From assembly GCA_017469935.1 (NCBI GenBank), contig JAFUFL010000044.1:39264-103263 (forward strand): a DNA stretch of 64,000 nucleotides, given 5' to 3'. The notes under the pieces are model-generated. The model was given only the letters and a program-made list of their open reading frames with translations, was not told where the DNA came from and did no database searches. Positions 1 to 7,879 of the stretch are shown in pieces. Every line of letters begins with the position of its first letter. The stretch's first letter is position 1. The DNA comes from Lachnospiraceae bacterium (lineage in GTDB: Bacteria > Bacillota > Clostridia > Lachnospirales > Lachnospiraceae). The position numbers and the translations under genes were made by a program.

Positions 1-1389
1 GATGCAGAACCATACGGCACTGCCGGCCAGGTTCAGGCGGGAGAACTGAAACCCGTTCATAAAGAGGGCGACCAGAACCGGAAGGAATAAGACCACAAGA
101 GCTGTCAGGATCATCCCGGCGATCCGAAGCGGCGAAGAAAAGCGCAGCACCACTTCTTCTCTTTTCCCGTTCAGGGTCTTGAAGAAGACCGGCGGCGTGA
201 TATTCCTCGCGGGAGGGGTTGTCCCGGTCAGCTTGCCGCCCACTCTTGTAAACGCCTCATCGCCGGAGGTAAAGATCTTCCTTCCGCTCTCGACACGAAA
301 GCGCAGGCGGTCCGTATCGCTGTAGGCGCACAGCGTCACGATCAGTGTAAAGAACGCCAATACGGCGGTCATAAGAAGACTCTGCCCTCTTTCCATCCCG
401 AACAGGGAAAAGCCTGCGAAGGCTGCCGCACTGACCGCCAATGTCGCAAGTAGTGACTTCAGCCACCAGGGCAAAAAATAGTAATGCGATTCCTCTATAG
501 CACGAACACTGACTTTCCCTGTCTGCCCGTTGACCGCTGCCATCAGCTGCCCGTCGGACAGATAGTAGACCGGAAGGAGCGCCGGCATTCTGACGACCGA
601 AGATACATCCGCGTCTACATGGACGGCCTTCGTCTCCAGCACTTTTCGGACCGCGGGCGCGTAGGATTCCCCGACTTCCTCGCGGATCCTTTTCTCCAGT
701 TCCTTGCCGCTGATATTGTCAGTCTTCACCTTGTGACCCGCGACATAGCCGAAATCAAATTCGGTCAGTGCGCTCAGGTCAAAGGGCTCCATGCCGTCCA
801 GCAGCAGGTTGTCCAGCTGTTCGGAGCAGTTCACGAGCACCTCGTCGATAAATCCGCCGCAGGCGTAGGTGCCGCCGTCGGCAAATCTCCTGACGCTGCA
901 GGAAACCGGGCCACGAACGAATTCATAGGGCAGATAGAATCCCTTTAAGCTGCCGGCCTTCTCTTTCAGAAGACCGGCCTCTTTTTTTCCGCGATTCTTT
1001 TCGCACCAGTCCAGAAGTAATTTCTGCGCCTCCTCTTCCGTGATCCGGAAAGGGATGACGATCTCCGGCAGATCCTTTTTGTGAAGGAATTTTTTCCTGA
1101 CCAGCGCGCGCCCGCAGAAGGCGCAGTTCGCAAGAGCTTCATTTTCTTCGAAAACGACTTCCGCCCCGCAGCCGGAGCAGGATGCCCGGTCCAGTCTGTA
1201 TTTTGGCGCCATTTCACGCATCTTCGTCTGCTGAAGACTGCGGAATCCCCGCTTCTCTTCCAAAGCCTGTCCGACCGTCACCTTGCCTCCGCAATGCTGA
1301 CAGGCGTAGATGCCCTTTCGAATATCATAAGAGGCGGGCGCGCCGCAGTTCGGACAATGTATATCCGTGATCTTGTTTGTTGTACTCAT
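1..1389 (-). CDS. Zinc-ribbon membrane protein of unknown function (3' end outside window)
   Basis: The frame is open from the ATG at 1389 to the window edge, giving 463 codons with the C-terminus missing. The N-terminus carries three CxxC pairs (CPNC, CQHC near residues 12-34, then CSGC and CAFC near 68-88), typical of stacked zinc ribbons. A soluble middle domain follows, then hydrophobic stretches near residues 310-330, 338-355 and 430-450 that look like membrane segments. The start sits 12 bases after the upstream oxidoreductase stop and has an AGGAAGG ribosome site, so the two are probably co-transcribed. No enzymatic motif is visible. I do not recognise a named family beyond zinc-ribbon membrane protein. 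Confidence 0.8.
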   Translation of the reverse strand, partial: MSTTNKITDIHCPNCGAPASYDIRKGIYACQHCGGKVTVGQALEEKRGFRSLQQTKMREMAPKYRLDRASCSGCGAEVVFEENEALANCAFCGRALVRKKFLHKKDLPEIVIPFRITEEEAQKLLLDWCEKNRGKKEAGLLKEKAGSLKGFYLPYEFVRGPVSCSVRRFADGGTYACGGFIDEVLVNCSEQLDNLLLDGMEPFDLSALTEFDFGYVAGHKVKTDNISGKELEKRIREEVGESYAPAVRKVLETKAVHVDADVSSVVRMPALLPVYYLSDGQLMAAVNGQTGKVSVRAIEESHYYFLPWWLKSLLATLAVSAAAFAGFSLFGMERGQSLLMTAVLAFFTLIVTLCAYSDTDRLRFRVESGRKIFTSGDEAFTRVGGKLTGTTPPARNITPPVFFKTLNGKREEVVLRFSSPLRIAGMILTALVVLFLPVLVALFMNGFQFSRLNLAGSAVWFCI

Positions 1390-1401
1390 CACACCTTCCT
1401 T

Positions 1402-2454
1402 TTACCTCCAGGGCATTGGCTCCGCGTGAATTTCTTTCCAGGGATCGGCGAGCGCCTCCTCCATGAGAATTCGGAACCAGGCGTCCTCCAGCGCTTCCTG
1501 CAGCGGATACACTTCGGTCCCGTTTTCGATAAACTCCTTCATATCGTAAAGCATGGACGCGATCGCAAACTCATCCTGCAGGTTGTCCATGGACAGGGCG
1601 GCGCCGGGCGCTCTCCTGGCATCTCTGAGCATCGCGGTATCCAGTTCCCTGTATCGGGAAGGCACCACCGGAGAAAGCATTTCCCGGATCGGCTGTCCGC
1701 TCTCATCGAGACCGTACAAAACAGTGTCGCACCACTCACCGCGGTCTCCCCGCACAATGACATGGCGGGACCGGATAAAGGAGTGATACTGTACCCCGGA
1801 GAAATCATAAAGAGCCGTCTTTCCCGACGCAAACGTGATCCAAACTGTATCCCTCGCTTTATCCCGCACGGGATTGCCCGGAATCGGCCCCGTCCTGGAA
1901 TCCGTCTCCGTCACGGGATGCATGGTCCGCTCGCCGCGGATCGTATAGGACTCCCCTTGTGTGAGAAGCATTCTCCGAAGGAGGCTCATTCCGTGATAAT
2001 CATGTGCCAATGAAAGGTAGGCGGAGCCGGGCGTCCCGATCTTCCCCGCTGCCACAGCCTCCAGCCCGGCGATCAGTTCCGGATAGCGATGATACTGCTC
2101 GGCGACCGCTATTTTCGCGCCCTTCTGCCGCAGCTCCCACAGCCGCAGCAGCTGTTCCCTTGTCATCCCGGCCGGCGTCTCCATGAGAACGGGGTAGCCG
2201 CGCTCGACCCACTCGGCGCAGACGTCGGTAATGGATGCCTTATTTACGGCAATGACCACAAAATCCGGCTTGAATGCTTCCCCTTCTTCGATCGACCACA
2301 CTGCGGGAATTCCGGTCTCCCGGGTCATCAGGGCGGCTTTTTCTTCTGACCGGCACAGGAACATGGCGGAGAACAATGAGGGATAGGTCCCTGCGATACG
2401 CGCATAAAACTTTGCGCGGTAGCCGGATCCGACGATTAAATAAGATAGATGCAT
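1402..2454 (-). CDS. Gfo/Idh/MocA-family NAD(P)-dependent oxidoreductase, atypical
   Basis: A 350-residue protein with an N-terminal Rossmann start (LIVGSGYRAKFYARI, residues 6-20) and a C-terminal alpha/beta domain, the layout of sugar and inositol dehydrogenases of the Gfo/Idh/MocA family. The usual EKP motif reads METP (residues 91-94), so the lysine normally close to substrate and cofactor is threonine. This may mean altered chemistry or a non-catalytic role. The start has an ideal AGAAGGAGG site. The substrate cannot be read from sequence. It is followed after 12 bases by the zinc-ribbon membrane protein on the same strand. Confidence 0.75.
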   Translation of the reverse strand: MHLSYLIVGSGYRAKFYARIAGTYPSLFSAMFLCRSEEKAALMTRETGIPAVWSIEEGEAFKPDFVVIAVNKASITDVCAEWVERGYPVLMETPAGMTREQLLRLWELRQKGAKIAVAEQYHRYPELIAGLEAVAAGKIGTPGSAYLSLAHDYHGMSLLRRMLLTQGESYTIRGERTMHPVTETDSRTGPIPGNPVRDKARDTVWITFASGKTALYDFSGVQYHSFIRSRHVIVRGDRGEWCDTVLYGLDESGQPIREMLSPVVPSRYRELDTAMLRDARRAPGAALSMDNLQDEFAIASMLYDMKEFIENGTEVYPLQEALEDAWFRILMEEALADPWKEIHAEPMPWR

Positions 2455-2496
2455 GGATTCCTCCTTCTATAGCGTGAATGCTGCATTAAGGATGGG

Positions 2497-2553
2497 TTAG
2501 CTGCTCTGATGACTTAGTTGCTCTGCCTAGCTATTTGGTTTAGTTGCTCTGAT
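2497..2553. repeat. Three short direct copies of TTAGYTGCTCTG at a gene 3' end
   Basis: The 12-mer TTAG(T/C)TGCTCTG occurs at 2497, 2514 and 2540. The copy at 2540 is the reverse complement of the last codons and stop of the metallophosphoesterase gene (Q-S-N-stop). The other two lie just beyond it. This looks like a small local duplication of the gene end. No hairpin terminator was seen here. Confidence 0.6.
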
Positions 2554-4465
2554 CCCGTCTTACTCTGACGACAACGGCCGCCTGCATTGCCAGACACATG
2601 ATAACGAGCCACATCGGCCACTGATCCTGGTCGGCCGTCCGGGGCGAAGCCGCCGTTCTCGGATTTTCTGTTTCTACTTCTTTTGTCTGCTCGCCGGCTC
2701 CCGAGTCCTTTGTCTCTTCGGAAGAAGCAGGTTCACTCGTCTTCTCCGCTTCTAGCTTCGGAATGGGACGGGTCTCTTTTTTGCCGCATTCGCTGCAGGT
2801 TCTGACTTCCTCCCCTTCCACTGTCTGCGTGGCTTTTCGTGCCACGGTCCACTCGCCCCAGCTATGGCCGAGCGCTTCCGTCTCGATGTGAGTGCAATGC
2901 AATTCCTCTCCGCAGACGGAGCAGCAGATGACAACGTCATAAGCGCCGCCGTGCTCACAAGTCGCCGCCGTAACATTCTGCTCGAGAGCCGCTCCATCGC
3001 GGTGCCTCTGCGCAGCAATCGTCAGGCTTTCGCCCATCGGGTCGCTTGTGACGCCGTTGCTGCCCAGACTCACGGTCTGTCCCCCGTTGAACTTCGTCAG
3101 GTTCAGGGCCCCGTTGGCGATTGAGACCAGCGTCGCATTTCCGCTCGTCTTCAGATATCCCGCCGTCAGATACGTATAGTAAATGTTGGAGAGTATTCCT
3201 TCCGCCTTCCCGTGCGGAGGCCGCTCGTGTCCGCCCGAAGGGTTCGCAGGATCGCTCGACGACTCCGATGATTTGTCAACCTGAACGCTCAGCGTAGTAC
3301 CCGCGCCAAAATAGTGCTCCACCGGATCATTCGTGTGATTATGGCCGTGCAGGAAGAGAACGTTTCGGGTTATATCGGCCGTCACGTCGGTCGTCGTGAT
3401 TCCTTCCACTCCCGTCGCCGCATAATTCAGCGCCTCGTTCCAGTAAGAAGCTCCGTTGTTGTCGCCGCGGCTGGCCTGGATCGGCATATGGCACAACACG
3501 ATCACAGGAATCGTGTGATTGACCTGGTTCACCCACTTCTTAAAGACGGAAGCCGCTTCCGCGCTGGTCGAGTTCCCCTTTTTCATATCGTAGAAGCCGA
3601 TGCCGTAAATATAGTAGGCGGGAGTATTGTCTTTGTTGATCCCTTCTCTGATCAGTTCCGACACTCCGTCCATACACTTGACAATTCCGGTCCCCTCGTC
3701 ATCGACACTTGCGTCGTGGTCCGCCCAGACGATGGAAACGCTCTCGTTGTCCAGTTCGGGAAATACTTCCTGGACAAGGTCCAGAATCTGTTCGGACTCA
3801 TACTCCGGATGGGAGCCGCCCCTGTCTCCGACCATGTCGCCGATCAGGCTCACATATTCCACGTCCTCCGGCATTCCTTCCATGGCGTTCTGGATGCTGC
3901 CTTCCGTGTTGTGGTAGTCGGAGGCGAAGGCAAGGTGGTGTTCTTCTGGGGCGGATGCCGATGGCACTGCGGCCAGTTCTGCGGCTGCGGGTGCCGCAGC
4001 AGGTTCTGCTTTTGCTGTTGTCGCGGTCAGTTTTGCGGCGGCGGGTGCCGCAGCAGGCATAGAAGTTGGCTCGTCAGAGACGTTTGTTGCAACAAGTGTT
4101 TCACCTGCGTTCTCTGCGGCAGGTTCAACATTTTCATTTTCTGCAGCAATCTCTTCACTTGCGTTCTCAGTGGCAGGTTCCTCACTCATTTTCTCTGAAA
4201 CAGGTGCTTCACTTGTCTTCTCTTCTGTCGATTCTTCAGTACCTTCTGACTCATTCGTCTCTTCAGCGCCTGCGTCAGTCTCGGATTCTTCGACATTCTC
4301 CTGCTCATTTTGAACAGAATTCTTCTCTTCTTCCGTACTTTCGGCTTCGTTTTTAATCACGTTTTCTGCTTCCGCGGCAAATGCTGTCGCAGGAAATACT
4401 GCCGTATTTGCACAAACTGCCATAACTAATGCCAGTAATATTTGGGTTGTCTTACTCTTCCTCAT
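2540..4465 (-). CDS. Secreted, probably wall-anchored calcineurin-like metallophosphoesterase
   Basis: The ATG at 4465 (MRKSK) is chosen because AGAGG lies just upstream; it gives 641 residues. A signal peptide spans residues 1-30 (TAFA cleavage) and a Glu/Ala/Pro-rich low-complexity linker runs to about 170. The phosphoesterase domain spans about 175-410 with SDYH, GDMVGDR (about 210), LCHMP and HGHNH (about 374). The usual GNHD block reads ADHD (about 248). A Cys-rich C-terminal domain contains GHSWGEW and CSECG, a common tail in Lachnospiraceae surface proteins. The end SPRTAD, hydrophobic helix and RVRRD resembles a degenerate PKTGD sortase signal. The natural substrate is unknown. It is divergent from the C11 peptidase across the tandem array. 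Confidence 0.8.
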   Translation of the reverse strand: MRKSKTTQILLALVMAVCANTAVFPATAFAAEAENVIKNEAESTEEEKNSVQNEQENVEESETDAGAEETNESEGTEESTEEKTSEAPVSEKMSEEPATENASEEIAAENENVEPAAENAGETLVATNVSDEPTSMPAAAPAAAKLTATTAKAEPAAAPAAAELAAVPSASAPEEHHLAFASDYHNTEGSIQNAMEGMPEDVEYVSLIGDMVGDRGGSHPEYESEQILDLVQEVFPELDNESVSIVWADHDASVDDEGTGIVKCMDGVSELIREGINKDNTPAYYIYGIGFYDMKKGNSTSAEAASVFKKWVNQVNHTIPVIVLCHMPIQASRGDNNGASYWNEALNYAATGVEGITTTDVTADITRNVLFLHGHNHTNDPVEHYFGAGTTLSVQVDKSSESSSDPANPSGGHERPPHGKAEGILSNIYYTYLTAGYLKTSGNATLVSIANGALNLTKFNGGQTVSLGSNGVTSDPMGESLTIAAQRHRDGAALEQNVTAATCEHGGAYDVVICCSVCGEELHCTHIETEALGHSWGEWTVARKATQTVEGEEVRTCSECGKKETRPIPKLEAEKTSEPASSEETKDSGAGEQTKEVETENPRTAASPRTADQDQWPMWLVIMCLAMQAAVVVRVRRDQSN

Positions 4466-4501
4466 TCTTCTACCTCTGTCATTTATATAGTGAAAGCTCT
4501 T

Positions 4502-4531
4502 TTTATAATACAACAATATCTTCCTATTCAA
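4502..4531 (-). promoter_or_regulatory. Candidate sigma-A promoter of the metallophosphoesterase
   Basis: On the minus strand TTGAAT (4526-4531) and TATAAA (4502-4507) are separated by 18 bases. They lie about 40 bases upstream of the chosen start and directly beside the tandem array. Confidence 0.45.
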
Positions 4532-4540
4532 CCATGGACA

Positions 4541-5110
4541 CCCCTACGAGATTAAAAATCTTGATTTTTGTCGGTTATCCATAACCGAGACTTGCTGTGT
4601 GCAGCCATACGATATGATAAAAACTTGTTATTCGTCGGTGTTCCCCGCCGGAACTTGACCTGAACTAATTAAAACCGCCATACGAAATGAGAAAAACTTC
4701 TTATTCGTCGGTGTCTCCTGGCTGAACTTAACCTGAACAAACTAAACATGCCCCTACGATATGAGTAAAACTTGTTATTCGTCGGTGTCCCTCAAGCTAA
4801 ACTTGCCTGGCACGCCCCTACGATATGAGAAAAACATCCTATTCGTCGGCGTCCCCCGCCGGAACTTAACCTGAACAAACTAAACACACCCCTACGATAT
4901 GAGAAAATCTTGTTATTCGTCGGTGTCCCCCGCCGAAACTTGACCTGAACAAACTAAACACACCCCTACAATATGAGTAAAACTTGTTATTCGTCGGTGC
5001 TCCCCGCCGGAACTCAATCTGAACAAACTAAACACACCCCTACGATACGAGAAAAACTTCCTATTCGTCGGTGCCCCCCGCCGGATTCGGACTGAACTTG
5101 CCGGCACACG
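4541..5110. repeat. Tandem array of about eight 74-bp units between divergent genes
   Basis: This stretch holds no credible gene. The block TACGATATGAG begins at about 4608, 4681, 4755, 4819, 4893, 4967 and 5041 (first base of TACG or its variant), with a decayed copy at 4545, so the period is 73-74 bases with two 63-64 base units. Each intact unit continues with TTATTCGTCGGTG, CCCCGCCGGAAC and CTGAACAAACTAAACACA. CGGTG and CGCCG can pair as a small hairpin in most units. The units abut without unique spacers, so it is not a CRISPR array. Because 74 is not a multiple of three, any reading frame shifts from unit to unit, which argues against coding. Confidence 0.85.
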
Positions 5111-5131
5111 ATGAGTTTCATTTTAACGTAC

Positions 5132-5151
5132 ATCATTATATAATAAATGAT
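5132..5151 (+). promoter_or_regulatory. -10 element and overlapping inverted repeat upstream of the C11 peptidase
   Basis: A consensus TATAAT lies at 5139-5144, about 35 bases before the start codon. It sits inside the perfect inverted repeat ATCATT-N8-AATGAT (5132-5151). No good -35 box is visible. The arrangement suits a repressor operator over the -10 box. Confidence 0.45.
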
Positions 5152-5178
5152 TAAGAAATAACGTTCAGGAGGTAATTT

Positions 5179-7788
5179 ATGATCCCCTTTTTCTTTACGG
5201 GCTCAATTATTGTAATGCTCATCATCTGGGCTGTGTACGCAGCCTGCTACTCCGGAATCCTCCGGAAGATGGGAGCAGAGACCTGGTACTCTTTCGTGCC
5301 GGTCGCGGCAGAATGGCGCATGTCCAAGGTTCTCTTCGCCGGCATGTGGTCCTTTTACCACGCCGCTCTCTCCGCGCTCGTCTTTCTGGGCGCGTCCTAT
5401 TATGTGGGGAAATCTTCTGTTTACTATGTCATTTTCCGGCTGGCCGGCATTGCCGTGTACAGCATCTTTCTTGAGATACTGAACTGGCGGATCAGCAGTG
5501 CCTTTAACATGGGCATCCTCTTCCATATCCTGATGCTCCTGTTCCCAATCCCCTGCCTGCTCTATCTGGGCTTTAGCAGAGCGCAGTTTACGGCGCCTGA
5601 ATTTATGATCCGGCATGCTCATCCGATCGTGCGCTTTCTCATAAACGGCACAATCTTTCTGTTCACGGCGGCGGAATTTCTCTGCCTGGTGGCGGTAGTC
5701 GGCTTTTTCTCCATCACTGAGAAGATGCCCAGGCCTCTTGTAGAATATCTGATCAATGACACCAATGAAACGATGGGCAATGTGACCGAACAGGGGAAAG
5801 TCATGCGGCGCGAAGATGTGCTGGATGCGGAAAGCGCTAAGGCCGCCGCTGCACAGCGGAGCAGGGACTATTTTGCCCCCGATCACTCCGCGGATCAGAG
5901 CGTCATCGTCATGGAATACATAATCGGGACTGACCTGGAGTCCAAGAAAGGCCTGGCCTCCGTCAATATAGAGCAGATCCGGAAGGCCACCGAGCAGGGC
6001 TCCGATCTGACCTTTGTCCTTGAGGCGGGCGCCGCGGAGCGCATGTTCACGAGAGGCATGGAAGACGGGTCTTATGCGCGCTACACCGTACAGGACGGCG
6101 AAATAGAGAAAGTCCTGGATCTGGACCCTTCCACCAGCATGGCGGAAAAAGAATCGCTCAGCGACTTCATTCGCTGGACCAAGGAAAACTATCCCGCCGA
6201 CCGCTATATGCTCGTCCTGTGGGATCACGGCGGCGGACTCACTTACGGCTTTGGAGAGGAAGGGATCAACAAGAGAGCCGACGGCACCAGCTCCATGCCC
6301 ACCAGTGAGATCGTGGAAGCCGTCAAAGACAGCGGCGTCCGATTTGACCTGATCGGTTTTGACACCTGCCTCATGCAGGATTTCGACCTGGCTTACAAGC
6401 TCGAGCCTTACGCGGATTATTTCCTGGCTTCCGAGGAGACGGAGAGCGGATTCGGCTGGAACTACACCCTCGGCTTCTCCGAGCTGGCAATGAACCCCGG
6501 CATGAACACGGAGGACTTCGGTACCAGTATGGTCGCAAGCTTTGACCCCTACAACACCATAGCGAAGGACGGCCAGGAGGATACGATGTCCACACTGTCC
6601 CTGCTCGACCTGACTTATGTGGCGCCGGCGCGCGACAAGCTGGACACGCTCTTTGAGAACGAACAGAAAGCGATTCGCGAGAATACGGAGAACTATGCCA
6701 ATATTTCCATTGCGGCCTCCGGCGCCTACACATTCACCGGAGATACGCAGATCGACCTCGTCGATTATCTCACAAGGCTTGCGGATTTGGACTATAACAA
6801 CAATATTTTGGCCGAGGCGCAGTACAAGGATCTGATTAATTCCGTCAAGGCCTGCGTGGTGGTCCGAAACGGCAATGCGCCCGAAGGCACCAACGGCGTG
6901 GCCTTCTGCTTCCCCGCGAGAATGATCAGCAGCTACTCTCCCACCTACGAGCAGCTTGACGCCATGGGACTCGAAAATGAGAAGGCCGTGTGCAATGACT
7001 ACTTCAGCATCATGGCCAGTCAGCAGACGAAGGCGTTGAGCAACGATTCTTTCCTGAGTGAGTTTATCCCTGACTTCACGAAGGAACCCTGGTATGTGAA
7101 GGGATTTGAAAACTATGACACGGCGGACGCCTTCATCGACATTCCTCTGAAGGACACAGGCGCCGGTTATCAGATTGAGCTGCCCGATAAAGTATGGAAG
7201 ACGGTCATCGACTGCCAGGTAGGCGTCTATATGCGGACCGGAGAAGGCAGCATGTATCTGGGAAGCGATCACATCGGATCGATCGACCAAAACGGCAATC
7301 CCATGGTCGCCCTGGAAAACTCCTGGCCCCACATTGGCGGCGAGCTCATCTGCTACAACGCGCATCAGGCAAGAGAAACGGAGGAGGGAACCGTCTTCTC
7401 CGGCCGGACCAGAGCTCTCCTTAACGGAAGGGAAGAGATCGAGCTTTTCATCGAGTGCGACCCTGTCAAGGAGGCGTCCGACCAGCCTATGGAGGCCTAC
7501 ATCCTGGGATATGAATATGTCAATGATCCGCTCTCCTTTATGGCCAAAGGCCTGTATACGCTGCAGGCGGGCGACACCCTGCAGTTCCTCTTTGATTTTT
7601 ACGACGATGAGGGAAAACTTGTAAAGACAGACACCTACGGCAAGAAAGTAAGGGTTCTCAGGGACGGCGCACTGTCAGTAAAAGACGAGCCTTTCGGCGA
7701 GTGTGATCTGCAGTTCGGCGGTATGCTGACGGATATTTACCAGAGGACATTCCTCACGGAGACGCTGGAGACACACGTAGAGAAATAA
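5179..7788 (+). CDS. Membrane-tethered clostripain-family (C11) cysteine peptidase
   Basis: An 869-residue protein with a strong CAGGAGG site. The first about 175 residues hold five hydrophobic segments (about 4-22, 50-73, 80-100, 106-130, 148-175), resembling the multi-pass domain found in some Clostridia membrane proteins. The rest is a C11 peptidase: the catalytic pair is seen as LWDHGGG (His350) and GFDTCLM (Cys397). C11 enzymes cleave after Arg/Lys and usually mature autocatalytically. Here the peptidase would be anchored by its N-terminus, probably facing outside. The substrate is unknown. The gene stands alone and converges on the permease gene across a 77-bp palindrome. Confidence 0.85.
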   Translation: MIPFFFTGSIIVMLIIWAVYAACYSGILRKMGAETWYSFVPVAAEWRMSKVLFAGMWSFYHAALSALVFLGASYYVGKSSVYYVIFRLAGIAVYSIFLEILNWRISSAFNMGILFHILMLLFPIPCLLYLGFSRAQFTAPEFMIRHAHPIVRFLINGTIFLFTAAEFLCLVAVVGFFSITEKMPRPLVEYLINDTNETMGNVTEQGKVMRREDVLDAESAKAAAAQRSRDYFAPDHSADQSVIVMEYIIGTDLESKKGLASVNIEQIRKATEQGSDLTFVLEAGAAERMFTRGMEDGSYARYTVQDGEIEKVLDLDPSTSMAEKESLSDFIRWTKENYPADRYMLVLWDHGGGLTYGFGEEGINKRADGTSSMPTSEIVEAVKDSGVRFDLIGFDTCLMQDFDLAYKLEPYADYFLASEETESGFGWNYTLGFSELAMNPGMNTEDFGTSMVASFDPYNTIAKDGQEDTMSTLSLLDLTYVAPARDKLDTLFENEQKAIRENTENYANISIAASGAYTFTGDTQIDLVDYLTRLADLDYNNNILAEAQYKDLINSVKACVVVRNGNAPEGTNGVAFCFPARMISSYSPTYEQLDAMGLENEKAVCNDYFSIMASQQTKALSNDSFLSEFIPDFTKEPWYVKGFENYDTADAFIDIPLKDTGAGYQIELPDKVWKTVIDCQVGVYMRTGEGSMYLGSDHIGSIDQNGNPMVALENSWPHIGGELICYNAHQARETEEGTVFSGRTRALLNGREEIELFIECDPVKEASDQPMEAYILGYEYVNDPLSFMAKGLYTLQAGDTLQFLFDFYDDEGKLVKTDTYGKKVRVLRDGALSVKDEPFGECDLQFGGMLTDIYQRTFLTETLETHVEK

Positions 7789-7792
7789 TGTA

Positions 7793-7869
7793 AGATGTGA
7801 CAAGGGGACGTATCAGCTGACACATTTGGAACAAAATGTGTCAGCTGATACGTCCCCTTTGTCACATCT
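7793..7869. repeat. 77-bp near-perfect palindrome, REP/BIME-like and possible bidirectional terminator
   Basis: The left arm 7793-7827 and right arm 7834-7869 match over about 35 bases with a single one-base bulge; the loop is GGAACA. The core AAGGGGACGTATCAGCTGAC resembles palindromes with GGGGACG arms seen dispersed in many Clostridia and linked to RAYT-type Y1 transposases. That link is from memory, not shown here. It lies between two convergent genes and could stop transcription from both sides. Confidence 0.75.
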
Positions 7870-7879
7870 CAAGTCTGTA

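Noticed and set aside
4913-5107. A 64-codon protein encoded in the repeat array
   Set aside because: The 74-base period shifts the frame at every unit, so the apparent protein is a repeat artefact.
4541-5110. CRISPR array
   Set aside because: Units are contiguous, about 74 bases and diverge along their length; there are no unique spacers and no cas genes.
5203-7365. A 720-codon open frame antisense to the C11 peptidase
   Set aside because: It is the codon-biased shadow of a real gene with catalytic motifs; the antisense protein has no recognisable domain.
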